From DASUSH01 sp963785155 (GTDB taxonomy: Bacteria > Actinomycetota > Thermoleophilia > Solirubrobacterales > 70-9), in NCBI GenBank assembly GCA_963785155.1, contig CAWAUB010000007.1, positions 558,001 through 622,000 on the forward strand: DNA of 64,000 nucleotides, read 5' to 3'. Positions 38,526-46,144 of this stretch are shown piece by piece. The position numbers and the translations under genes were made by a program. The notes under the pieces are model-generated. The model saw only the letters and a list, made by a program, of their open reading frames with translations. It was not told the DNA's origin and ran no database searches. The stretch's first letter is position 1. Every line of letters begins with the position of its first letter.

Positions 38526-40720
38526 TGGCCAAAAAGCGAGTCCATGAAATCGCGAAGGCTCAGGGCCTGACCAGCAAGGACGTTCTTGCCGCGCTCAATT
38601 CCGCAGGGATCGAGGCGAAGGCCGCTGCGTCCAGCGTCGAGGAGGCCGACGCGCTGAAGGCGATCGCCGCCGCGAATGGCGGGGGCGGCTCGCCGAAGGC
38701 CGAGAAGCCCGCCGCGAAGGCTGCGAAGCCGGCCGCCAAGCCCGCCGCCGCCCCCAGCGGCGACGCCAAGCAGCCGGCAGCCGCCGGAGACGCCGGCTCG
38801 GGCAGCAAGAAGCGCCGCCGCGTCGTGATCGACTCGCAGGCCTCGCGCCGCGAGCGGATGCCTGACGCACCCCCGCGCCGCCCGCCGAGGCGCCGAGGTG
38901 GGCGCCGTCGCAGGCCGTTGCTCGAGGAGCCCGCTCGCGGCCCCGCCGAGCCCCAGGAGATCGTGCCGACGAAGGTCAACTCCGGCGCAACCGTCGCCGA
39001 GGTTGCCGAGACGCTGAAGCTCTCGGCCGCGGACCTGATCAAGAAGCTGATGCAGATGGGCGAGATGGCGACGCTCACCCAGACGCTTCCCGACGAGACG
39101 ATCACGCTGCTCGCCAAGGAGTTCGATCAGGAAGTCGACATCGTCACCGCCGCCGAGGAGGCGCCCGAGGAGCCCGAATACGAAGACTCGGACGCGGATT
39201 TGGTGGACCGGCCGCCGGTCGTGACGATCATGGGCCACGTCGACCACGGCAAGACCTCACTACTGGACGCGATCCGCGAGACGCAGGTCGCCGAGGGCGA
39301 GGCCGGCGGGATCACCCAGCACATCGGCGCCTATCAGGTCGATCACGATGGTGGCCGGATCAGCTTCCTCGACACGCCCGGTCACGCCGCGTTCACCGCG
39401 ATGCGCGCCCGTGGCGCCGACGTCACGGATCTCGCGGTGATCGTCGTCGCCGCCGACGACGGCGTAATGCCGCAGACGACGGAGGCGATCGACCACGCCA
39501 GGGCGGCCGACGTCCCGATCCTGATCGCGGTCAACAAGATCGACAAGGAGGGGGCCGACCCGAACAGGGTTCGCGGCGAGCTCGCCCAGCAGGACCTGAA
39601 CCCAGAGGATTGGGGAGGGGACACCGTCTACGTCGATGTCTCCGCGAAGACCAAGGAGGGCCTCGACAAGTTGCTCGAGATGATCATCCTGGTCTCCGAT
39701 CTCGAGGAGCTCAAGGCGAACCCGGATGCCCCGGCGTCCGGGTCGGTGATCGAGTCCCACCTGGATCCGGGCCGGGGACCCGTCGTCACGGTCCTGGTCG
39801 ATCGAGGGACCCTCAAGGTCGGCGACGCGCTGGTCAGCGGCGCGACCTGGGGCCGGGTCCGCGCGATGCACGATTTCACCGGCGCCAGGGTCGAGGAGGC
39901 CACCCCGGGCGACCCCGTCCAGGTGCTCGGCTTCGACGGGGTCTGCGAGGCCGGCGATCCGGTTCGGGTCGTCGAGTCCGACAAGGAGGCCCGCCGTCTC
40001 GCCGCAGAGCGGGCCCACCGCCTCAAGACCGAGACGCTGGCCCGCCAGCAGGCCCGCGGCGTCACCCTTGAGATGTTCTTCGCGAAGGCGAGTGCCGGCG
40101 AGCTCAAGGAACTCAACATCGTTCTCAAGGCCGATGTCTCGGGCTCCGTCGAGGCACTTCGGGATGAGATCGCCAAGCTCCCGCAGGACCAGGTTGCGGT
40201 GAATGTGATTCGCGCTGCGGCGGGCGGGATCAACGAGTCCGACGTGATGCTTGCCGCGGCCTCCGACGCGATCGTCATCGGGTTCAACGTCCGGCCGCTG
40301 CTCGATGCACGCCGTGCCGCCGAGGCCGAGGGCGTCGAGATCCGCACCTACGACGTGATCTACAAGGTCACGGAGGAGCTGCGCGCGGCGATGGAGGGCA
40401 TGCTCGAGCCCGAGGAGGTCGAGGAGCGCGTCGGCGAGGCGGAGATCCTCGAGGTGTTCAAGGCCTCGCGCGTCGGCAATATCGCCGGCTGCAGCGTGAC
40501 CGACGGCAAGGTGAGCCGCGACTCCCAGGTACGCCTCGTCCGCGAGGGAACTGTGATCTGGACCGGCCGCATCGGCTCGCTGCGGCGCTTCAAGGACAAC
40601 GTCCAGGAGGTCGAGGAGGGCCTCGAGTGCGGCATCGTGCTCGAGGGCTACGCGGACGTCAAGGTCGGCGACACGCTCGAGTTCTTCCGGACGAAGCAGG
40701 TCGAGAAGACACTCGAGTAG
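38525..40720 (+). CDS. infB: Translation initiation factor IF-2
   Basis: A 731-residue GTPase that brings initiator tRNA to the ribosome. A short N-terminal IF2-N domain (VHEIAKAQGLTSKDVLAAL) is followed by an Ala/Pro/Lys-rich and Arg-rich linker, the G domain from about residue 230 (GHVDHGKTS, DTPGHAAF, NKID), and the C-terminal domains. GTG 38525 overlaps the nusA stop. The usual small ylxR gene between nusA and infB is absent. Confidence 0.96.
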   Translation: MAKKRVHEIAKAQGLTSKDVLAALNSAGIEAKAAASSVEEADALKAIAAANGGGGSPKAEKPAAKAAKPAAKPAAAPSGDAKQPAAAGDAGSGSKKRRRVVIDSQASRRERMPDAPPRRPPRRRGGRRRRPLLEEPARGPAEPQEIVPTKVNSGATVAEVAETLKLSAADLIKKLMQMGEMATLTQTLPDETITLLAKEFDQEVDIVTAAEEAPEEPEYEDSDADLVDRPPVVTIMGHVDHGKTSLLDAIRETQVAEGEAGGITQHIGAYQVDHDGGRISFLDTPGHAAFTAMRARGADVTDLAVIVVAADDGVMPQTTEAIDHARAADVPILIAVNKIDKEGADPNRVRGELAQQDLNPEDWGGDTVYVDVSAKTKEGLDKLLEMIILVSDLEELKANPDAPASGSVIESHLDPGRGPVVTVLVDRGTLKVGDALVSGATWGRVRAMHDFTGARVEEATPGDPVQVLGFDGVCEAGDPVRVVESDKEARRLAAERAHRLKTETLARQQARGVTLEMFFAKASAGELKELNIVLKADVSGSVEALRDEIAKLPQDQVAVNVIRAAAGGINESDVMLAAASDAIVIGFNVRPLLDARRAAEAEGVEIRTYDVIYKVTEELRAAMEGMLEPEEVEERVGEAEILEVFKASRVGNIAGCSVTDGKVSRDSQVRLVREGTVIWTGRIGSLRRFKDNVQEVEEGLECGIVLEGYADVKVGDTLEFFRTKQVEKTLE

Positions 40721-40787
40721 CAACACACATGCGACCGCCGAATCCTCCGCTTCGCGTCCGGTTCGGCTCGATCTCATCTGCATTCGA

Positions 40788-41087
40788 TTGACCGCCTACG
40801 TCTCCCTGATCGAGATCCATCTCCATCAGGGCGAATCGCACGGCCTCAAGGAGAAGCGCAAGCTGGTCCAGTCGCTGAAGGCGCAGATCCGCCAGCGCTT
40901 CGGCGCATCGGTCGCGGAGATCGCCGGCCATGACACGTGGCAGTCGACAACGCTGCTCTGCGCGCTCGTCGGCGACTCGGGCGTCGAGGCTCGCGCGGAT
41001 GATCTCGCCAGATTCGTCGAATCGCGCTGCCCGGATGGGTGCAGTTTCGAACGGGACCTCCTCTCGCTCCAGGACGTTCGAGGCTAG
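40788..41087 (+). CDS. DUF503 (YlxP-like) protein
   Basis: A 99-residue protein of the DUF503 family, normally found between infB and rbfA. HQGESHGLKEKRKLVQSLK and FGASVAEIAGHDTWQ are characteristic. The role in ribosome assembly is inferred from its neighbours only. TTG 40788 is the only start that keeps the family N-terminus. Confidence 0.85.
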   Translation: MTAYVSLIEIHLHQGESHGLKEKRKLVQSLKAQIRQRFGASVAEIAGHDTWQSTTLLCALVGDSGVEARADDLARFVESRCPDGCSFERDLLSLQDVRG

Positions 41088-41099
41088 ACTCGCCCAGCG

Positions 41100-41453
41100 A
41101 TGGCTTCCGGCCGCATGCGCCGTGTCAACGAGGTGATGCGCGAGGTGATCTCCGGAACGATCGCGAGTGAGTTGCAGGACCCAAGAATCGGATTCGTGAC
41201 CGTGACAGCCGTCGAAACAAGCCCAGATCTCCGCAACGCCCAGGTGTTCGTCAGCGTGCTTGGCGACGACGATGAACGCGAGCAGACCCTGACGGCCCTG
41301 CGCTCGGCTCATGGGGTTATGCAGGCGGCGATCGCCGACCAGATGCGGATCAAGCGCACGCCGACCCTCAGCTTTACCTACGACGACACGCCGGAGCGCG
41401 GCGACCGCCTGACGCGCCTGCTCGAGACGGATCTCGACCGGGACGAAGATTGA
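41100..41453 (+). CDS. rbfA: Ribosome-binding factor A
   Basis: A 117-residue KH-fold 30S assembly factor. RMRRVNEVMREVISGTIASE, LQDPRIGFVTVTAVE and the C-terminal RTPTLSFTYDDT match the family. TAGACT (41085-41090) lies 9 nt before the ATG and no Shine-Dalgarno site is seen, so a leaderless mRNA from an internal promoter is likely. Confidence 0.93.
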   Translation: MASGRMRRVNEVMREVISGTIASELQDPRIGFVTVTAVETSPDLRNAQVFVSVLGDDDEREQTLTALRSAHGVMQAAIADQMRIKRTPTLSFTYDDTPERGDRLTRLLETDLDRDED

Positions 41454-42466
41454 GCGGCCCGCCGATGACCACCGCCGAGACGGATCGCGATGGCGCGCTC
41501 GCTGAGATCGTCACCGCGATCCGCGAGGACGATCGCTTCCTGCTGACCGCCCACGAGGGCCCGGACGGCGACGCGCTTGGCTCGCTGCTTGCGATGCACG
41601 GGATCCTCGAGCAGCTGGGCAAGGACTCGGTGATGTTCCTGGCCTCGAAGGAGTTCCCGCTTCCGATCGAGTACCAGTTCCTGCCGCTCGAGGAGGTTTT
41701 CCACGAGGCCCCGGCGGACCTGGCCGATCGCACGATCATGTTCCTCGACTGCGGCAACATCGACCGGATGCCGGTCGACTGGCTGCGCCGCGGCGACGGC
41801 GAGGCCCGGGTCCTGAACATCGACCACCACCACGACAACACACGCTTCGGGGACGTAAATCTGGTCGACGTCGAGGCCTCCTCTACGGCCGAGATCGTCT
41901 TCGAGCTCGCCGGGCTGCTCGACGCCCAGATCACGCCTGAGATCGCCGACGCCCTCTACGTCGGTCTGGTCACCGACACCGGGCGGTTCATGTACGAGAA
42001 CACCGACGCCCGTTCGCATCGGATGGCGGCGGACCTGATCGATGCCGGCGTCGACGTCCACGACATCTTCCGCCGCCTGTACGAGCGGGTCCCGGTCGAG
42101 AAGCTGCGGCTGATCTCGCGTGCGCTGGAGAAGGTCGAGCGCTACCCGGAATGTGGGCTCGCGATCACCTACATCGAGGCCGGCGACTACGAGGCGACCG
42201 GGTCCAGCGAGGTGATGACCGAGGGGATCATCGACTACGTGCGCTCGATCGAGGGCACGTCGGTCGCTGCGTTCGTCCGGGACAAGACCGACGGTGGCCG
42301 AGCGGCCCGCAAGGTCAGCCTGCGCTCGGGCGAGGGCGTGGACGTTTCCTCGATCGCGCGTGAGCACGGGGGCGGGGGGCACAAGCGAGCCGCCGGCTTC
42401 TCGACCGACCTGCCCTATCCAGAGGTGGTCGAGATGCTCTGTGACCGGGTCACCGCCCAGCTCTGA
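41450..42466 (+). CDS. nrnA: DHH-family nanoRNase / pAp phosphatase
   Basis: A 338-residue phosphoesterase degrading very short RNAs and pAp. The DHH metal motif is in NIDHHHDN, with an early HEGPDGDALGS, a DTGRFMYENT motif and the DHHA1 end GGGGHKRAAGF. TTG 41450 overlaps the rbfA stop (TTGA); ATG 41465 is a possible alternative. It overlaps truB by 26 bases. Confidence 0.9.
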   Translation: MSGPPMTTAETDRDGALAEIVTAIREDDRFLLTAHEGPDGDALGSLLAMHGILEQLGKDSVMFLASKEFPLPIEYQFLPLEEVFHEAPADLADRTIMFLDCGNIDRMPVDWLRRGDGEARVLNIDHHHDNTRFGDVNLVDVEASSTAEIVFELAGLLDAQITPEIADALYVGLVTDTGRFMYENTDARSHRMAADLIDAGVDVHDIFRRLYERVPVEKLRLISRALEKVERYPECGLAITYIEAGDYEATGSSEVMTEGIIDYVRSIEGTSVAAFVRDKTDGGRAARKVSLRSGEGVDVSSIAREHGGGGHKRAAGFSTDLPYPEVVEMLCDRVTAQL

Positions 42467-43253
42467 TCCGGCTCCCGCCGAGGTCCTGCTCCGCGACAAG
42501 CCGGCCGGAGTCACGTCGCACGATGTCGTAGCGCAGGTCCGCCGCGAGCGCGGGATCAAGCGGGTCGGCCACGCCGGCACCCTGGACCCGTTTGCAACCG
42601 GCCTGCTGGTGATCCTTCTGGGCCGTGCCACGCGGCTCCAGCGTTACCTGCTGCCACTGCCGAAGACCTACGTGGCGACGGCCAGGCTCGGCTGGACGTC
42701 GACCACCGGCGATCCTGACGGGAAGCTCACCGATTCCGGCCGGGTTCCCGAGCGGCTGGAGCTGCCGACCGGCACGATCACGCAGCGGGTTCCGCTGACC
42801 TCGGCGGTCAAGGTCGACGGCGAGCGGCTGTACAAGCGCGCGCACCGCGGCGAGACCGCCGAGACGCCGGAGCGCGAGGTCGTCGTCCACCGTGCCGAGT
42901 TGCTCGAGGCGGGGGAGGGGAGGGCGAGGTTCGAGATCGAGTGCTCGTCGGGCACCTACGTCCGCACGCTGATCGAGACGCTCGGAGACGCCTACTGCGA
43001 GGAGCTGCGCCGGACCGCGGTCGGAGCGCTGCGGATCGAGGAGGCCGGCGACCAGCCGATTTCGGCGAACCGGGCCCTCGCTCACCTGCCTGAGCACGCG
43101 CTGAGCGAGACGGAGGCCACCGCCATCGGCCACGGCCGTTCGATCGAGGGGGAGGGGGAGCTTCTGCGGCTCACGCACGAGGACCGGCTGATCGCGGTCG
43201 GCAGGGGAGACGGCGAGACGATTCGTCCCGAGGTCGTCATACTTCCGGCCTGA
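42441..43253 (+). CDS. truB: tRNA pseudouridine synthase B
   Basis: A 270-residue enzyme making pseudouridine 55 in tRNA. The catalytic Asp is in GHAGTLDPFATGLL. KPAGVTSHDVV, SAVKVDGERLYKRAHRGE and CSSGTYVRTL are present. GTG 42441 is the first start that keeps the conserved N-terminus. The next gene begins in its stop codon. Confidence 0.95.
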   Translation: MTGSPPSSDPAPAEVLLRDKPAGVTSHDVVAQVRRERGIKRVGHAGTLDPFATGLLVILLGRATRLQRYLLPLPKTYVATARLGWTSTTGDPDGKLTDSGRVPERLELPTGTITQRVPLTSAVKVDGERLYKRAHRGETAETPEREVVVHRAELLEAGEGRARFEIECSSGTYVRTLIETLGDAYCEELRRTAVGALRIEEAGDQPISANRALAHLPEHALSETEATAIGHGRSIEGEGELLRLTHEDRLIAVGRGDGETIRPEVVILPA

Positions 43254-43921
43254 AGTTCTGGTGGCTATCGCGAATCGCGCTGACGTTCGGCTTTGCCGTC
43301 GTCCTCCATGCGGCCACGGTGGCACCGGCAGGCGCCGCCGAGATTGAGTCGCGAGTCTTCGCGCTCTCCTTCGAGGGAACCCAGAGCATCGAGTGGACCC
43401 ACGAGAGCGCCTTCGGCCGCTGTCTCGCCCACGGTGGCGAGCAGGTCGCCTTCTCCACACCGGAGCCTCTGCGACTCAAGGTCAAGTTCGGCAAGGACGG
43501 CAAGCCCATCTTCTCCGACGGCACCTTCGAAGTGCGTGCCCACGCGGAGCGAAGCGTCACCGGCGACGACACCTCCTTCTGTGACACCGACGAGTTCGAG
43601 AGCTGCACAGCCGTCACGGACACCGACTGGACGCTCGAGCTGTACTACCCCTTCCCCTACAGCCAGTACCGCGGCATCGCAGTCAGCGGCACAGACGCGG
43701 ACGATCCGCTTTCGAGCTGCGTTGGTCCCAACCCGGCATTCCCATACCTGTCGGACGAGGCGGACACGTTCGGCAAGCAGTTGTTCGCACCTTGGCTCGG
43801 GCTCAAGCTGCTGAAGCGAAAGCACTGGTCGACCGCCGCCACTGCCCAATACGAGTCGAACGGCGTTTCGAGGGCCGTGAGCTGGACGTTCAGCCTCGAG
43901 CGCTTGGGCAAGGGGCGGTAA
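43250..43921 (+). CDS. Small secreted protein with probable CTG start
   Basis: A 223-residue exported protein of unknown function. In its frame the codons from 43250 read (CTG)KFWWLSRIALTFGFAVVL, a full signal peptide, followed by HAATVAPAGAAEIES. The first standard start (GTG 43319) lies inside or after the signal peptide. CTG 43250 overlaps the truB stop (CTGA). The mature part is beta-rich with about five Cys and an acidic segment (DDTSFCDTDEFESC). No family recognised. Confidence 0.65.
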   Translation: MKFWWLSRIALTFGFAVVLHAATVAPAGAAEIESRVFALSFEGTQSIEWTHESAFGRCLAHGGEQVAFSTPEPLRLKVKFGKDGKPIFSDGTFEVRAHAERSVTGDDTSFCDTDEFESCTAVTDTDWTLELYYPFPYSQYRGIAVSGTDADDPLSSCVGPNPAFPYLSDEADTFGKQLFAPWLGLKLLKRKHWSTAATAQYESNGVSRAVSWTFSLERLGKGR

Positions 43922-43961
43922 GAAGCGCCTGCTCGACGAGGCGCGGTAGCGTCCGTCGTCC

Positions 43962-44846
43962 ATGTCGCTCAAGGTCACCTCGCTGCCCGACGCCGAGCCG
44001 CGCGACCGGCATGTCGCGATCGGGACCTTCGACGGGGTCCACCTCGGCCACCAGGCGGTGATCGACAAGGCCGACACCGTGCTCACCTTCGAGCCGCATC
44101 CGGTCCGCGTGATTCACCCCGAAGCAGCGCCAAAGCTGATCATGCCGTTCGAGATCAAGCGCGATGTGATCGACGGCATCGGCGTCGACGAGCTGGTCGT
44201 GATCCCGTTCGACCGTGAATTCGCCAGCATCGAGGCGGAGCAGTTCATCGAGGAGATCCTGATCGAGCGGCTCGGCGCGAAGAAGGTCTCGGTGGGGGAG
44301 AACTTCCGGTTCGGCCGCAAGGCGAAGGGCGACCCGCAGATGCTCTCGGAGCGCGAAGAATTCGAGACCCGCGTGGTCCCACTCGTCGACGCGGACGGCG
44401 AGACGATCTCGTCGACCCGGATCCGTGCCCTCATCTCGGCCGGGGAGATGGAGTCCGCGCGCCACTTCCTCGGCGCCCCGTTCATGGTCGAGGGCGCCGT
44501 CGTCGAGGGGGATCAGCGGGGCCGCAAGCTCGGCTTCCCGACCGCGAACCTGGTTCCCGACGACGAGCTCGTGGTGCCTGGCCATGGGGTCTATGCGGCT
44601 TTCGCAGACGGGAGGCCAGCCGCGGTCAATGTGGGCGTCAGACCCATGTTCGAGACCGGCCGCGGCCTGCTCATCGAGGCCCACCTGATCGACTTCGACG
44701 AGGACCTCTACGGGCGCACCCTGCGGGTGGCTTTCGTCGAGCGAATGCGCGGGGAAAGGCGGTTTCCGAGCGTCGAGGACCTGATCGCTCAGATGCACCG
44801 CGACGTGGCTGAGGCCCGCGAGCTCTGTGCTAATTTCACTGCCTGA
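43962..44846 (+). CDS. ribF: Riboflavin kinase / FAD synthetase
   Basis: A 294-residue bifunctional enzyme making FMN and FAD. The N-terminal nucleotidyltransferase has GTFDGVHLGHQ and ISSTRIR. The C-terminal kinase has GRKLGFPTANL and the Glu-containing end of the active site. TAGCGT (43947-43952) is 9 nt before the ATG with no Shine-Dalgarno site. Confidence 0.94.
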   Translation: MSLKVTSLPDAEPRDRHVAIGTFDGVHLGHQAVIDKADTVLTFEPHPVRVIHPEAAPKLIMPFEIKRDVIDGIGVDELVVIPFDREFASIEAEQFIEEILIERLGAKKVSVGENFRFGRKAKGDPQMLSEREEFETRVVPLVDADGETISSTRIRALISAGEMESARHFLGAPFMVEGAVVEGDQRGRKLGFPTANLVPDDELVVPGHGVYAAFADGRPAAVNVGVRPMFETGRGLLIEAHLIDFDEDLYGRTLRVAFVERMRGERRFPSVEDLIAQMHRDVAEARELCANFTA

Positions 44847-44872
44847 AGCGGCCCTTCGCGGCCGCTCGTTTT
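44847..44872 (+). terminator. Hairpin with T-run directly before rpsO
   Basis: AGCGGCC (44847-44853) pairs with GGCCGCT (44860-44866) and is followed by CGTTTT. The rpsO start codon comes right after. It may end ribF transcripts and/or take the place of a ribosome binding site in autoregulation by S15. Confidence 0.6.
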
Positions 44873-45142
44873 ATGACTCTGACGAAGGAAAGAAAGGCCG
44901 AGCTCTCCGCCAAGTACGGGCGCGGCGACGCGGACACGGGCTCGCCCGAGGTCCAGGTCGCGCTGATGACCGAGCGGATCAACGAGCTCACCGAGCACCT
45001 GCGCACGCACCCGAAGGACCATCACTCGCGTCGCGGCCTGCTGATGCTGGTCGGCAAGCGCCGCCGGCTGTTGCGCTATCTCGAGCGCTCCGACGTCGAG
45101 CGCTACCGCACGCTCGTCGCGGACCTGGGCCTGCGCCACTAG
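44873..45142 (+). CDS. rpsO: 30S ribosomal protein S15
   Basis: An 89-residue ribosomal protein with the full S15 pattern (DTGSPEVQVALMTERI, HHSRRGLLMLVGKRRRLLRY). No Shine-Dalgarno sequence; a hairpin with a T-run stands immediately before the ATG. Confidence 0.96.
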   Translation: MTLTKERKAELSAKYGRGDADTGSPEVQVALMTERINELTEHLRTHPKDHHSRRGLLMLVGKRRRLLRYLERSDVERYRTLVADLGLRH

Positions 45143-45147
45143 ATCCC

Positions 45148-45600
45148 ATGATCGAGCCGGGAACACCGGCGCCCAAGTTCACGCTTCCGAACCATCGGGG
45201 CGAGCAGGTCGGCCTTGCCGACTTCCGCGGCCGAAAGGTCGTGCTTGCCTTCTACCCCAACGACTTCTCGCCCGTCTGCTCGGACCAGCTCTCGGTCTAC
45301 CAGGAGGTCCTGCCGCAGATCCAAGCGGCAGGGGCGGAGCTGATCGGGATCTCCACCGACGGCAGCTGGTGCCACAACGCGTTTCGCAAGCAACTCGGTC
45401 TGGAAATGACCCTGCTCGCAGACTTCCATCCCAAAGGCGAGGTCTCACGCGCCTATGGCGCTTACCTCGAAGAGTGGGGGACCCCGAACCGTTCGCTGGT
45501 GCTCATCGACGAGGACGGCATCGTGCGATGGGTCCATGCGGAGGAGACTCCGCTGACGATCCCCGGCGCCAACCTGATCTTCGACGCGCTCGACCACTGA
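45148..45600 (+). CDS. Peroxiredoxin (Bcp/AhpE type)
   Basis: A 150-residue thiol peroxidase. The peroxidatic Cys is in NDFSPVCSDQL. A second Cys (GSWCHNAF) follows 42 residues later and may be the resolving one. ATG 45148 is 5 bases after rpsO. It probably works with the DsbA-like protein encoded next, which begins inside its stop codon. Confidence 0.88.
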   Translation: MIEPGTPAPKFTLPNHRGEQVGLADFRGRKVVLAFYPNDFSPVCSDQLSVYQEVLPQIQAAGAELIGISTDGSWCHNAFRKQLGLEMTLLADFHPKGEVSRAYGAYLEEWGTPNRSLVLIDEDGIVRWVHAEETPLTIPGANLIFDALDH

Positions 45601-46100
45601 GCGGGCAGCTCACCAGCGCCGACGTCCCGCCGATCGGCCCGGATGATCACGTCCGCGGTGAGGGGCCGGATGTCGTCCTCTACCTCGACCTCGGCTGCCC
45701 ACATTGCGCCGCCGTGTGGCGCGAAATCGGCGCGCTGGATCTGAGGTTGTGCGTTCGCCACTTCCCGATCGCGTCGAAACACAAGCGGGCGCCGTCCCTT
45801 CACGCCGCTGCGGAGGCGGTCGCCGTCCAGTCCGAGGATGCGTTCTGGGCGATGATCGACTCGATCTACGCGGATCAGGGTCGCCAGGACGACCCCCATC
45901 TATGGCAACGAGCGGAGGCGCTGGGGCTCGATCTGGAGCGCTTCGAGCGCGATCGCCGCTCCGAGGAGATCCATGATCGGGTGCAGCGCGATTTCCGCAC
46001 CGGCCTGCGCGCCGGCGTCGTCGCGACGCCGGCCGCCTTCGCCGGTGGCAGCCCGATAGCTGCCGCTAACATCGCCGCGGAACTTTCGAGAGATCGATAA
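45597..46100 (+). CDS. DsbA-family thioredoxin-like protein, probable CTG start
   Basis: A protein of about 167 residues with the active site DLGCPHCAAVW and the cis-proline region VVATPAAFAGG, typical of DsbA-like disulfide oxidoreductases. No signal peptide, so it is probably cytoplasmic and may reduce or assist the peroxiredoxin. No ATG, GTG or TTG lies in frame before the CPHC motif. CTG 45597 overlapping the previous stop (CTGA) is the best start, the second such case in this window. Confidence 0.78.
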   Translation: MSGQLTSADVPPIGPDDHVRGEGPDVVLYLDLGCPHCAAVWREIGALDLRLCVRHFPIASKHKRAPSLHAAAEAVAVQSEDAFWAMIDSIYADQGRQDDPHLWQRAEALGLDLERFERDRRSEEIHDRVQRDFRTGLRAGVVATPAAFAGGSPIAAANIAAELSRDR

Positions 46101-46107
46101 GAAACGA

Positions 46108-46127
46108 GGCCGCCACCGAAGGCGGCC
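46108..46127 (+). promoter_or_regulatory. Hairpin in the pnp leader
   Basis: GGCCGCC (46108-46114) and GGCGGCC (46121-46127) form a perfect 7-bp stem, 18 bases before the pnp start. No T-run follows. In E. coli a hairpin in this place is used for pnp autoregulation; here that is only suggested. Confidence 0.5.
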
Positions 46128-46144
46128 GGAAGGTAGAGAAAAAA

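Noticed and set aside
38117..39247. Long minus-strand Ser/Ala-rich frame over the nusA tail and infB start
   Set aside because: It is a mirror of the Ala/Glu repeats of NusA; no start signal.
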